Positions 43,220-51,733 are shown, numbered from the stretch's first letter. The stretch is DNA of 55,634 nucleotides from Candidatus Caccoplasma merdipullorum (GCA_017694415.1 JADIMW010000067.1:1-55634); one strand, 5' to 3'. Translations and numbers: made by a program. Notes: generated by a model from the letters alone, not told the origin.

Positions 43220-43417
43220 CGTATTTTTGATGTAAAAGTACCGTTTACCGATATACCTAACGTCGCCCAACTACCACACGAGGTTCAACAGGTATTGCAC
43301 GGCATCGATACTCCGTTCGATATGACAATAGACAAAACGCACGGCAACTGTCGTGTGCTGTCCGCATCGAAGGGGCGAGCTGGCGGCGACGCGAGACGGC
43401 GGTCTTGCGTCTTTTTT
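43220..43417 (+). ncRNA. Candidate small structured RNA
   Basis: A stretch of about 200 nt lies between a -7 box and a very strong terminator (10-bp stem 43388-43397/43402-43411, 4-nt loop, six T). Within it, CGTCGCC (43261-43267) pairs with GGCGACG (43385-43391), enclosing further arms: TATTG/CAATA with an inner CATCGA/TCGAT stem, and CGCACG/CGTGTG. The closing stem overlaps the terminator stem, so the two are alternatives at the end. Only a TTG-initiated frame crosses it and runs through the terminator, so coding is unlikely. RNA family unknown; a 6S-like RNA is one possibility. Confidence 0.4.
43388..43417 (+). terminator. Terminator of the candidate small RNA
   Basis: GACGCGAGAC pairs with GTCTTGCGTC (one G-T) around GGCG, followed by six T. 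It is one of the strongest intrinsic terminators in the window, although no conventional gene precedes it. Confidence 0.8.
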
Positions 43418-43623
43418 ATATCGGATAACCTGTAACTGCTTTGATTTCTGCGGGCAGGGGGAGGATGCTTCCGAAGTAGATTCCATACAACATACTTATC
43501 CCTTGTTTGCAGAAATGATATGTGGAACGGCCGGGCTGAAAAGAATACTGTTCTTAGAGTGGTCTTTGCCTGACTCAATCCCATATTACGGATATACTGG
43601 AACAGAGAAAAGAAGAGGATGAC

Positions 43624-43956
43624 ATGGATGGGAATAAATACAAGAAAAGCCGCTTATGCAAACGGGAGGAACTGATGTCCGATATTGCGCTAATGAGCCT
43701 TATCGAGTTCATGGAATCGTATGAGTGTTCTGAAAAGGAATACTGGATGATATTCCGTCGTTTCAGCACTCAAGACCTCGTTACGTGTCTGCGTGAAAAC
43801 ATAAGACAAATAATCTCCTGCCGCGACTCGATTTCGGACGAACTGTACGACTTTACGGTTTCGAGATTTAAGAAAAGGATAATAACACTGCTAATGCTCG
43901 ATATGGGGTACGACGAGGATATGTGTATTTATCTGAACGACAGTGCAGTATGTTAG
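43624..43956 (+). CDS. Small hypothetical protein
   Basis: The 110-residue product is charged and helical (for example L-M-S-L-I-E-F-M-E-S-Y-E-C-S-E-K-E-Y-W-M-I-F-R-R-F) and has no signal peptide. The frame is open and protein-like upstream of the chosen ATG to about 43558 (for example T-D-I-L-E-Q-R-K-E-E-D-D), but no ATG is found there, so the true start might be a non-ATG codon or lie in a shifted frame. No family is recognised. It lies between the candidate small RNA and the pheA leader. Confidence 0.55.
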   Translation: MDGNKYKKSRLCKREELMSDIALMSLIEFMESYECSEKEYWMIFRRFSTQDLVTCLRENIRQIISCRDSISDELYDFTVSRFKKRIITLLMLDMGYDEDMCIYLNDSAVC

Positions 43957-44012
43957 ATTTTAATGCTACATGCAAAATTATCGGAATAAAAGGAAAAGAT
44001 ATATTTTTATTT

Positions 44013-44044
44013 TTTGCATTTATTCTGCATTTTATCTATTTTTG
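44013..44044 (+). promoter_or_regulatory. Promoter of the pheA leader and gene
   Basis: TTTG (44013-44016), 20 nt and TATTTTTG (44037-44044) match the Bacteroidetes promoter consensus. The predicted start near 44051 is about 23 nt before the leader-peptide ATG. Confidence 0.7.
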
Positions 44045-44073
44045 CAACGTATTCGCAAGTATTTGATATAGGT

Positions 44074-44157
44074 ATGAAACACGACACTTTCAGATTCTTT
44101 TTCTTTTTTGCATTCTTCTTTTGCAACGGGAGGAACGGAGTTTCGTATTCGTATTGA
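44074..44157 (+). CDS. pheL: Phenylalanine leader peptide of the pheA attenuator
   Basis: A 27-codon frame starts M-K-H-D-T and contains nine Phe codons, eight of them within residues 8-16, and ends with S-Y-S-Y. It lies between a good promoter and a terminator hairpin, directly before prephenate dehydratase. This is the layout of a classical attenuation leader: scarcity of charged tRNA-Phe would stall the ribosome in the Phe run. The symbol is used by functional analogy with E. coli pheL; there is no sequence homology claim. Confidence 0.85.
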   Translation: MKHDTFRFFFFFAFFFCNGRNGVSYSY

Positions 44158-44223
44158 AAATATATATGACGTATTATAGCGAATCCCGTTCCGGAAATAA
44201 CCGAAACGGGATTCTTCATTTTT
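44132..44223 (+). promoter_or_regulatory. Phe attenuator: antiterminator and terminator stems before pheA
   Basis: Terminator: GAATCCCGTT (44181-44190) pairs with AACGGGATTC (44205-44214), plus an inner CGG/CCG, followed by TTCATTTTT. Antiterminator: GGAACGG (44132-44138) pairs with CCGTTCC (44186-44192) and ATTCG (44147-44151) with CGAAT (44180-44184), which would occupy the terminator's 5' arm. The first antiterminator strand lies at the end of the leader peptide, just after the Phe codons, as attenuation requires. Confidence 0.8.
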
Positions 44224-44239
44224 AACGACAATTATCGAG

Positions 44240-45085
44240 ATGAAAAAAGTTACTATTCAGGGCGTAACCGGATGTTTCCACGAAGCCGCCGCCAGAAACT
44301 ACTTCAAAGGTGAAGAGATAGAGACTGTTCCTTGCATGAGTTTTCCGGAGCTTTTCAGTGCTATGGCCAAAGAGAGCGACCTGTACGGGATAATGGCTAT
44401 CGAAAACACCATAGCAGGTTCTCTGCTCCAGAATCACGAACTGCTCCGCTCAAGCGACTTGCAGATAATAGGTGAATATAAGCTGCGTATTTCGCATGTG
44501 CTTGCCGTATTGCCGGGACAAACGATAGATGATATAACGGAAGTAAACTCGCACCCGATAGCTCTCATGCAGTGCGGCGATTTTCTGAAACAGCATCCGT
44601 CGCTCAAAGTCGTGGAGAAAGACGACACGGCAGGTTCGGCCAAAGAGATAGCCGAGAACTCGCTCAAAGGACACGCCGCCATTTGCGGAGAACTTGCGGC
44701 AAAACTTTACGGGCTCGACATTTTATACAAAGGGATAGAGACCAACAAACGTAACTCTACGAGGTTTCTCGTCCTTTGCGACGGCAACAGGATAGATACG
44801 GGGAATCATACGAAAGACGTGAACAAAGCGTCTCTGGTATTAAGCCTGCCTCATACGCACGGCAGCCTGTCAAAGATTCTGACCATATTTTCGTTCTACG
44901 ACATAAACCTTACAAAAATACAATCCATGCCCATTATAGGGTGCGAATGGGAATATCGGTTCTATATAGATGTTACTTTCGACGATTATGTAAGGTATAA
45001 ACAGTCGCTTACGGCAATCATGCCGCTTACGAAGTCGTTCAAGATTCTTGGGGAGTACAAAGAGTATATACCTGAAGAGAAATAA
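44240..45085 (+). CDS. pheA: Prephenate dehydratase
   Basis: The 281-residue enzyme converts prephenate to phenylpyruvate, the committed step of phenylalanine synthesis. The catalytic domain starts V-T-I-Q-G-V-T-G-C-F-H-E-A-A-A and contains the N-S-T-R-F motif. A C-terminal ACT domain follows (H-G-S-L-S-K-I-L then K-I-Q-S-M-P in place of the usual E-S-R-P). There is no chorismate mutase domain. The gene is preceded by a Phe leader and attenuator and followed by a terminator, so it is transcribed alone. Confidence 0.96.
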   Translation: MKKVTIQGVTGCFHEAAARNYFKGEEIETVPCMSFPELFSAMAKESDLYGIMAIENTIAGSLLQNHELLRSSDLQIIGEYKLRISHVLAVLPGQTIDDITEVNSHPIALMQCGDFLKQHPSLKVVEKDDTAGSAKEIAENSLKGHAAICGELAAKLYGLDILYKGIETNKRNSTRFLVLCDGNRIDTGNHTKDVNKASLVLSLPHTHGSLSKILTIFSFYDINLTKIQSMPIIGCEWEYRFYIDVTFDDYVRYKQSLTAIMPLTKSFKILGEYKEYIPEEK

Positions 45086-45138
45086 CATTCCCTGATAACA
45101 GCAAACGAAGCGGCTTGCGGGAAACTGTGTAGTTTAAA

Positions 45139-45180
45139 AAGCATAGTGTGCCGTAATGAAATTTGCGGCACACTATGCTT
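45139..45180. terminator. Bidirectional terminator between pheA and the lysis genes
   Basis: AAGCATAGTGTGCCG (45139-45153) pairs perfectly with CGGCACACTATGCTT (45166-45180). On the minus strand it is followed by TTTTT, ending the phage lysis block; on the plus strand the T-run is weaker. Confidence 0.85.
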
Positions 45181-45254
45181 ATTATTCAGCCATGCGGGTT
45201 GCATATGACAGAAACACAACGGCAATACCTGTTTTTTCGGAATGTCGCCGCAAT

Positions 45255-45704
45255 TCAGATAATCTTTGAAAGGTATATCCGTTTTGCCATATATGCGGCA
45301 AGCAGCAACATCAACGAGGTTATAGCCCCGGCAAGAAACCACTTCCAGCGGGAGAAACCCGGCTTAGTAATTTCTTCTTCACGTTCCGCCTGCATTTCGA
45401 GGGTTTCTGCCGCCGAAACTTTTTCGATTCCCGCTTCTGCTGAATGACGCACGGCGACCTCCTTTTCTTCGGAGATACTGCGACGGGAAGGAATCCAGTT
45501 ACCTGTCGTATCGGGATAATACTCCGTTACCACCCTCTCTATAACCAGAGTGTCGCGGCTGTATTTGTCCACATGAGCCGTGCGTTCGATATATACCGTG
45601 TCTTTTACGGCAACGGAAACATTCTGTTCCGTCCGTTTTTTTACGGCACACGAAGCGACGGTTATTGTAATGAGTATAAATTGGAGAATGACAAATGGTT
45701 TCAT
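45255..45704 (-). CDS. Probable unimolecular spanin (lysis lipoprotein)
   Basis: The 149-residue product (start MKPFVILQ at 45704) has an N-terminal lipoprotein signal with lipobox V-A-S-C (C19, followed by Ala, suggesting outer-membrane sorting). It also has a C-terminal transmembrane helix (about 122-140, W-F-L-A-G-A-I-T-S-L-M-L-L-L-A-A) with basic residues after it. This two-ended anchor is the layout of unimolecular spanins, which fuse inner and outer membranes in phage lysis. The stretch between is charged and probably periplasmic. It is the last gene of the capsid-lysis block, after the endolysin. The spanin call rests on topology and context. Confidence 0.65.
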   Translation of the reverse strand: MKPFVILQFILITITVASCAVKKRTEQNVSVAVKDTVYIERTAHVDKYSRDTLVIERVVTEYYPDTTGNWIPSRRSISEEKEVAVRHSAEAGIEKVSAAETLEMQAEREEEITKPGFSRWKWFLAGAITSLMLLLAAYMAKRIYLSKII

Positions 45705-45745
45705 CTTGCTGTTTCGTTGAATCGCGTTTATAGCTCCCTCGTGTG

Positions 45746-46177
45746 TCATGCTCCGAACAGCGTTACCTTGTTGCCGTTTCCGCTGTCATATACGTCGAGG
45801 TGTACCCAACTGACTCCTTTTTCCAACCGTATCGGCCACGGCAGAAGAACCTGTGCCTTTATTATCTCGCTGCGCACCTCGTCGGCAGTCATTCCCGCCG
45901 CATTGAAATCTACTCCCTTGCCGAGGATATGCGCCGAGAGATACGGGGAGGTCTTTTCGCGGACTATCTGACAGCGGTTGCAGCGCAGCCCACGCTGGGA
46001 ATACCCTCCCCCGTCCTTCCACGTGTTGATTATCATCGGTACGCCGAGGATTTTTTCACGCAACAGGTTAAGTGTTTCGATAAGGCGGTCGTCGATGAAC
46101 ATCCACGCCTTGTCGCCGAACTTTTCGTAAACATGCCGGCAGACCAGTTCTTCTATTTTGAAATATTTACTTTTCAT
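45746..46177 (-). CDS. Peptidase M15 family endolysin
   Basis: The 143-residue product (start MKSKYFKI at 46177) has the zinc-peptidase motif S-A-H-I-L-G-K-G-V-D (S81, H83, G86, D90) and the third ligand in W-V-H-L-D (H126), matching the M15 peptidoglycan peptidases common in phages. It would cleave peptide cross-links of the cell wall. No signal peptide is present, so export would need a holin. A strong AAGGAGG (complement of 46187-46193) precedes the start and overlaps the end of the upstream gene, unusual for this phylum. Confidence 0.88.
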   Translation of the reverse strand: MKSKYFKIEELVCRHVYEKFGDKAWMFIDDRLIETLNLLREKILGVPMIINTWKDGGGYSQRGLRCNRCQIVREKTSPYLSAHILGKGVDFNAAGMTADEVRSEIIKAQVLLPWPIRLEKGVSWVHLDVYDSGNGNKVTLFGA

Positions 46178-46191
46178 CGTGTCTCTCCTCC

Positions 46192-46794
46192 TTATTTGTA
46201 TTCGGGTAATATGAACTGTATGTTCATCGCGGCTTCGTGCAGTATCTTGTGAGCTTCTTCTTCGCTGCTTTTTATCGGGCGGGTAAACTCGCAGAAGATA
46301 CTCCCCACCCAATCGTAGCGGTTATCGTTGAGCCGTTTTATTACGGCCTGTTCGCATCCGCACGACGAGAGTATGGCTTTTGCGTATTTGTCATCGACCT
46401 GCTTGTCGATATCGGTAATGTACAGGAAAAGGTTTTTGCTGAGCATGGAGGCGAAGTTGGCCACTTCGGACATACGCAGGTTGTGTATCCTCTCCCTCAT
46501 TCCCTCTACGCCTTTGCGCTTCACTTCGTAGAAAACCGAAAGCATGCAGGCGTCGCCGAGCGGGTGCGGCTGCACGATATACACCCTGTCGGCCTTCAAC
46601 TGGTACAGCACATTCCACAGTTCACCGAACACCACGGCGGAGTTGTAGTTCCGCCGGGTGTTTTTTGCCGTCTCTTCCTGTCTGAAACGTTCTATCTTCA
46701 AGTCGGTAAGTTTGTTCTTACTGTACTGGTTGTAGGCAAACCACGCCGCTATTATAGTCCCTATCGCACTTATTATCGCAGGTATGTATTCCAT
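46192..46794 (-). CDS. Membrane-anchored protein, holin candidate
   Basis: The 200-residue product has one N-terminal transmembrane helix (about 4-22, I-P-A-I-I-S-A-I-G-T-I-I-A-A-W-F-A) followed by a charged helical region and a soluble domain with C-G-C-E. Its place between the fibre gene and the endolysin suggests a lysis role, but it is larger than most holins and has only one clear membrane span. The holin role is therefore a guess from context. Confidence 0.6.
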   Translation of the reverse strand: MEYIPAIISAIGTIIAAWFAYNQYSKNKLTDLKIERFRQEETAKNTRRNYNSAVVFGELWNVLYQLKADRVYIVQPHPLGDACMLSVFYEVKRKGVEGMRERIHNLRMSEVANFASMLSKNLFLYITDIDKQVDDKYAKAILSSCGCEQAVIKRLNDNRYDWVGSIFCEFTRPIKSSEEEAHKILHEAAMNIQFILPEYK

Positions 46795-46814
46795 GTCTTT
46801 CGAATGTCTTATGG

Positions 46815-49800
46815 TTAGTATTTTGGAATAAGTATCAGCTCTATCGTCTTAGCATCGTAGTCGATTTGCAGATAAAGTTCGAAACATGTCAAGTCGCCCC
46901 TTATAATGTCTCTACTGGTATTTATGTTATTATTCCTTAATGTTGAGGTGATTGTAACAGCCGAACCCTCGGATGTGGAATATTCGGTTATAAAGGTAAG
47001 TTTAGCGCTAAATTCGAATGTAATTCCGTCAAAGATTACCGAACCGGAATCATATGGGCCTTTAAATAATAGATCTCCATTAATTATTACGTTCTTTTTT
47101 ATTAAAGCTACACCACTTTCGGCTTGCGGTATTTTCCCTATTTTCCAATATGGAGTTTTATTTACCGTACCAAAAGAAATAGTATCGAAGTTCGCCGTAA
47201 AATCTATTGCAAAACAGCTATCCGATTCATAACTTGCATCGGTTATGTTCAAAGTCTTTCCTTGCTGGCTGCCGCCCGTACCTACCTGCTTCAACTCGCC
47301 CCATGCTATCGTGCTTCCCCCTATTCCAGTACGCATATAAACAACTCCGTCGTTCTGCTGTCCGTCGGTAGATAACGGCACGGTAATAATTGTTTGTGTT
47401 ACCTGCCTCCAGTCGGACGGCACTCCCATTACCGATGCTGCTGCCGTGGCGGCATAGTTGTTCACGACTACCATGGTAAAGGTGCTGTACGCAGGCAGTA
47501 TGCCGCTTTCGGAGGCAACGCCGGAATATATCCCGTTGTCGATTGCGGCATCTATCTCGGCATCGGTGCATAGTCCTCCGTTGCCGAGCAGCGTTTGGGT
47601 TACGGTTTCGCGCCATACGCCCCATGTATAGGTTGTTTCTCCGTCTATCGTATCGACTATCGCGTGGCGCATGTACTGTTTGTTTTCGCTGCCGATGCGG
47701 TTGGCGAGGGTAAGCTGCTGCCCTACTATCGCACGCAGACGTCCGTCGTCCATCGTAATAGGCTTGGATACGGAAACAAGCAGCGTAAAGGCTACGTTTA
47801 TCGTTTCGCCCGTATTGGTTATCGGCAGGTTTGCCGCATTGTCGTTCGTCCCTTTTACAAAGAATATTCCCTCGTTGGTATATCCGTTCAAATCGGTTAT
47901 CTCTTCTGAGAACTTAACGGGCTTGTTCGAAAGGTCGTTGTAATCAGAGACTCCGAAATCAACCGTTTGCCATCCGTTCCACGACGGGGAGCTACCCCCC
48001 ATGTAAGACCCGCTCCTGCTCTTTATCGTTCCGTCCTGCAAAAGGTATTGCATAAGACCGCCGTTGCCTGCTGTGGCAAAGGACAACAGACCTTGTGTCA
48101 GTCCGCCGTCTGTTACTATGTAAACTCCGTTTTGATAGGATTGGCATAAGCTGTCGGCTGCATCGAACGATATGCTCCCTTGCAACGGCTTGTTCGACAG
48201 ACTTTCGTAGTTGCCCGATGTTGCCACGGAACTAAGCGAGGGGCGATTTTTAAGGTCATTGTAACTTCCTGATGTTGCAACTGCAGCCAATCCGTCGCTA
48301 AAATCGGCCAATACTTTCCATTCGCTCCAACCGGCGGCATCGCGGGTGCGATACTTCAGAGTATTTTCCATATATAGGGTTTGCCGCTGCGCATTGTTCC
48401 CTGTATTTTCAAACAGCAGTATTCCCCTTTTAGAGCCGTCATTTATGATATATGTTCCTGAAACAGACGTGTTGCCGAGCGAATCTATTTCTGAAATATC
48501 CATATCGGATATGGACGGTATGGACGACGATACGGCATTTATACTGCTGCGCAATACTTCTTCGGCAGCCTCGGCACGCGAAGCCTCGGTCTCTATGGCT
48601 TCGGCATTTGTTTGCTCGGCTGCCGTGGCACGAGAGGTTTCGGCGGAGATGGCTTCGGCATTTGCTTGTTCGGCTGCCGTGGCGCGGGAGGTTTCGGCAG
48701 TAATCTGCCCTTCAAGAGAGATCTTCTGCTCCTCCAGCAATCCGTCTATCGAAGCAATCTTCTCTTTTTCGGCTGCCGTAAAGTTTTCATCGGGCAACAC
48801 CCCTTTTTTCTCCCAGATATATGTTTCACCACTCTTAGTACATTGATATATACCCGGGGGATATGTACCGTCGGCGGGGTTGGTCGAAACAAACAGCATA
48901 TCGGAGTACTTCTCCGCCGCTGTCGGGAGAGTGTATGTTACGGCAACTTTCCCAGTATCGGCTTTCCATATCTGCCAGCCGGATGCCGTGAATTCATACG
49001 GTGTTCCTCCATGATACACTACATCATTTACAGTGTTGGTGTTTATCGGAAAGAGAACAGTACCTGTCGGCAACCCGCTGCCGGCGGTTTTTATCGAATC
49101 TGCTATGACGTAACCGTAAAGAGGCTCCCAACGGTAACCGCCGTCGTACGGACGGCAAACATATTTGTTACCGGGATAAAAAGTTCCGCCGCTATCGGAT
49201 GTACCGGTATAAAGGTATACTTTCCCTTCATTTTCCGCTGTGGCGGTCGGCATTGTTGAGATGAAGGTCTCTACTTTTGCGGCCGTTATACTGCTGTCCG
49301 ACAAGTTGCCCGAACTATCAAACGCTGCCAGATTACCATTGGCGGCATCGGTTACCTTGTCGGCTTTTCCGTCTTTCAACTGTTGTTCGACCGCTTTAGC
49401 CCTCGATACTTCCGTTTCTATCGAACGGGTGTTTGCAGTTACGGATGTCTGCAAGTCGTTTTCGGCTTTAGTTGCACGCGCCGTTTCTTCCCCGATAGCG
49501 TCGTTCAACCGCGTCTCCTGCTCGTACAGTAACCCGGTAAGCGTATCGGTATCGGTAATGCCGGCTAAAAAGTTTTCAAGTTCTTTCCATTTGTTTATTG
49601 CCGTATCCGTCGCATCGACGGAAGTCAAGAAGTCATTCAGCCGGGACACTGCATCATTCCATTTTTCTTTTTCCTCCGGCGTAACGGTATACGTTTTGGG
49701 CGTATCTTCCCATTCCCAGCGGGAGAATTCGGCATTCCATTTCCAATGCAGCATGTAATCGGCATTGTGCGGATAGATTGTTGCCTGAAACCACCCCTGT

Positions 49801-50585
49801 ATCAGAAACCCGACAATCATAGAGCCTCTAACAAGCCATACTCCTGCACCGTCCGCTTCTTTCAGGTCGTATTCCTGTGTCATAAGCGCGTCCTTATATA
49901 TTCTCGTACTGTCGGACGAGAGGTAAAGCGTACCTCTTAACAATTGTGGATTTAATGCCGCTATGGCGGCAATCCTGTCGGCGACCTCGGCGGCAATCCT
50001 GTCGGCATTTGCCTGCTCGGCAGCCGTGGCTCGGTTTTGTTCGACCAATATGGCTTCGGCATTTGCCTGTTCGGCCGCGGTAGCGCGCACCTTCTCCGCC
50101 TGCAAATCGGCATCTTTGGCATAGAGCGACAAATCGACATTCATCGGCACGACGCTCGTCTCCCAGTAGTCGCCGTTCCAGTACAATATAACCATAGAGG
50201 TTTTGCGTACCTCGACGCTGACGGAACTGTTGCCGTTTTTGAAATAAGTGAATGTTATCTCGCGCGGCGAAGCTGATTCGTCCTCGTCGCAATCGGCATT
50301 TTCCGCCACATAGAAGTATGCCTCTTTTATCCCCACCGACGGCGACGGCACATAGTCGGACGGCGAGTTTCCCTCTTCGTCCGTAAGCATCTGCTGCAAC
50401 CCGCTGTCCACCCTGTTGGTGTCTATCCATGTTGCGGACGCGGCATCCCACATCCACAACGAACAGGTTTCTCCGTTAAGGAAATAATCTCCGGCATCTC
50501 CTTCGGGGTATTTCGACAATACCGGCGATACTCCGTAGTAATATCCTATAAATCTCCCGATATTGTGATAATAATTGTGTTTCAT
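46815..50585 (-). CDS. Phage tail fibre/receptor-binding protein
   Basis: The 1256-residue product has an N-terminal head-like part (about 1-160, W-M-W-D-A-A-S-A-T-W-I-D), then coiled-coil repeats of the form A-T-A-A-E-Q-A-N-A-E-A-I (around 165-200 and again 620-680), a central beta-rich part, and repeats of the form S-G-S-Y-N-D-L-K-N-R-P-S-L (around 760-800), typical of phage fibres. Late modules with G-V-W-R-E-T-V-T-Q resemble pyocin-knob-type domains. No stop codon or frameshift interrupts it, notable for so long a non-essential gene. It lies 20 bp before the holin candidate. Confidence 0.88.
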   Translation of the reverse strand: MKHNYYHNIGRFIGYYYGVSPVLSKYPEGDAGDYFLNGETCSLWMWDAASATWIDTNRVDSGLQQMLTDEEGNSPSDYVPSPSVGIKEAYFYVAENADCDEDESASPREITFTYFKNGNSSVSVEVRKTSMVILYWNGDYWETSVVPMNVDLSLYAKDADLQAEKVRATAAEQANAEAILVEQNRATAAEQANADRIAAEVADRIAAIAALNPQLLRGTLYLSSDSTRIYKDALMTQEYDLKEADGAGVWLVRGSMIVGFLIQGWFQATIYPHNADYMLHWKWNAEFSRWEWEDTPKTYTVTPEEKEKWNDAVSRLNDFLTSVDATDTAINKWKELENFLAGITDTDTLTGLLYEQETRLNDAIGEETARATKAENDLQTSVTANTRSIETEVSRAKAVEQQLKDGKADKVTDAANGNLAAFDSSGNLSDSSITAAKVETFISTMPTATAENEGKVYLYTGTSDSGGTFYPGNKYVCRPYDGGYRWEPLYGYVIADSIKTAGSGLPTGTVLFPINTNTVNDVVYHGGTPYEFTASGWQIWKADTGKVAVTYTLPTAAEKYSDMLFVSTNPADGTYPPGIYQCTKSGETYIWEKKGVLPDENFTAAEKEKIASIDGLLEEQKISLEGQITAETSRATAAEQANAEAISAETSRATAAEQTNAEAIETEASRAEAAEEVLRSSINAVSSSIPSISDMDISEIDSLGNTSVSGTYIINDGSKRGILLFENTGNNAQRQTLYMENTLKYRTRDAAGWSEWKVLADFSDGLAAVATSGSYNDLKNRPSLSSVATSGNYESLSNKPLQGSISFDAADSLCQSYQNGVYIVTDGGLTQGLLSFATAGNGGLMQYLLQDGTIKSRSGSYMGGSSPSWNGWQTVDFGVSDYNDLSNKPVKFSEEITDLNGYTNEGIFFVKGTNDNAANLPITNTGETINVAFTLLVSVSKPITMDDGRLRAIVGQQLTLANRIGSENKQYMRHAIVDTIDGETTYTWGVWRETVTQTLLGNGGLCTDAEIDAAIDNGIYSGVASESGILPAYSTFTMVVVNNYAATAAASVMGVPSDWRQVTQTIITVPLSTDGQQNDGVVYMRTGIGGSTIAWGELKQVGTGGSQQGKTLNITDASYESDSCFAIDFTANFDTISFGTVNKTPYWKIGKIPQAESGVALIKKNVIINGDLLFKGPYDSGSVIFDGITFEFSAKLTFITEYSTSEGSAVTITSTLRNNNINTSRDIIRGDLTCFELYLQIDYDAKTIELILIPKY
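48541..48710. repeat. 54-bp imperfect tandem repeats inside the fibre gene
   Basis: Copies beginning ATGGCTTCGGCATTTG recur at a 54-bp period (48595, 48649), encoding an 18-residue coiled-coil unit. Related copies lie at about 49965-50090. Such repeats can change number by recombination and vary fibre length. Confidence 0.7.
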
Positions 50586-50615
50586 ATTATAATATCTGTT
50601 TTTTCGTTAGTAATC

Positions 50616-51245
50616 TTATCCTACCACTACTCGCTGGTTCATGATGGCTGCACGGGCTGCCTCTCCTGTTATTTCATATACCATGGCTGCCGCCAAATAT
50701 GTAACCGACGGAAGCAGAACCTCGTTTATCTCTACCGGATGCGATAAATCGGGCAGCTTGACATATAATGCTTCTTCTATTTTGTGTATTCTTGTTTCGG
50801 GTGGTAACGAATAGTATCGCAATACGCGGTTGCCTTCGCCGTTATGAGTGATAACTGCTACGGGTTTCGCCGTTCCGCCTCTGGAATATATGTTGTTTTG
50901 CAGCTCTGCCACGGGATGTGTATCATGGAGAAAATCCGTTACCGGGCGTTTCCAGCCATGCATGCGGAACAGCGTCATTTTCAACATGTCGTCGGGCAGA
51001 ACCACTTCGCCGCTGCCGTCCTGATACGGTTTCGGGACAAGCTGCTCCCGCATGTCGGTTTGTTCGAGCAGGTAGGAGGGTGCTGCCGCAAAGACTTTTA
51101 CAACTGCTTCGGGTATTTTTTCTTTTATATAATGGTCTATTCCAACAGAGTCGATTTCGGGTAACGGGAGTGTCCCGTATCCGTCCTGACTCTCCTCCAT
51201 GTTTATCTTGACCAGTTCGACAAGTGTATCTATACTGTATTTCAT
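50616..51245 (-). CDS. Putative head-tail connector/structural protein
   Basis: From the start at 51245 (MKYSIDTL) the product has 209 residues, is soluble and mixed alpha/beta, and ends with a helical A-A-M-V-Y-E-I-T-G-E-A-A-R-A-A-I-M-N. No diagnostic motif is visible. Between the capsid and fibre genes of short-tailed phages one expects head-completion or adaptor proteins, which is the basis for the name. It starts 10 bp after the previous gene's stop. Confidence 0.6.
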   Translation of the reverse strand: MKYSIDTLVELVKINMEESQDGYGTLPLPEIDSVGIDHYIKEKIPEAVVKVFAAAPSYLLEQTDMREQLVPKPYQDGSGEVVLPDDMLKMTLFRMHGWKRPVTDFLHDTHPVAELQNNIYSRGGTAKPVAVITHNGEGNRVLRYYSLPPETRIHKIEEALYVKLPDLSHPVEINEVLLPSVTYLAAAMVYEITGEAARAAIMNQRVVVG

Positions 51246-51255
51246 ATCAAAACCG

Positions 51256-51651
51256 CTATTCTGCAATACATGGAAATTTCAACCCTTTGGTTTGCGCCGC
51301 CTTTCTGATTTTTTCGGGTGTGGCGAGGGAACGCAACGGTATGCTGTACGGCCGGGAGTGTAAAAACTCTTTTGCCTGCTGCCACGTGGTTACCGATGTT
51401 ATTTCGGTATATTGTGGCTGCCGGTCTTCTGCCATATCGACGGTTGCATTCGCGAGCAGGTATTTTATGCCAAAGTCCTTGTCTTCCTCCAATGCTTTTT
51501 GCAACGCCGCGTCGGATGTGATAAAGAACCCTTCCTTGTTGTCGCGCGACACGAATTTTACCCGTACTACCTTGTCGCCTACCGATACGAAAGTGTTGAG
51601 ATTCCCTCTTGCCGTCCTGTATTTTTTTATTGTTCTGTTTTTATTTTCCAT
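51256..51651 (-). CDS. Small phage structural protein, unknown role
   Basis: The 131-residue product is basic at the N-terminus (K-N-R-T-I-K-K-Y-R-T-A-R), contains V-R-V-K-F-V-S-R-D and ends T-K-G-L-K-F-P-C. It has no signal peptide or membrane span. It lies between the capsid gene and the connector-like gene with short gaps, so it is probably a virion or assembly protein; no family is recognised. Confidence 0.6.
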   Translation of the reverse strand: MENKNRTIKKYRTARGNLNTFVSVGDKVVRVKFVSRDNKEGFFITSDAALQKALEEDKDFGIKYLLANATVDMAEDRQPQYTEITSVTTWQQAKEFLHSRPYSIPLRSLATPEKIRKAAQTKGLKFPCIAE

Positions 51652-51733
51652 ATCTCTATTCTTTGTTTTTTAGAAATATGGGCGGCAGCGGCGCCGCTGC
51701 CGCCCGAATGTTCCCTTATTTAACTGCCGTGCG

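Noticed and set aside
43211..43435. TTG-initiated 74-codon frame
   Set aside because: It needs a start inside the -7 box and reads through the strong terminator at 43388-43417.
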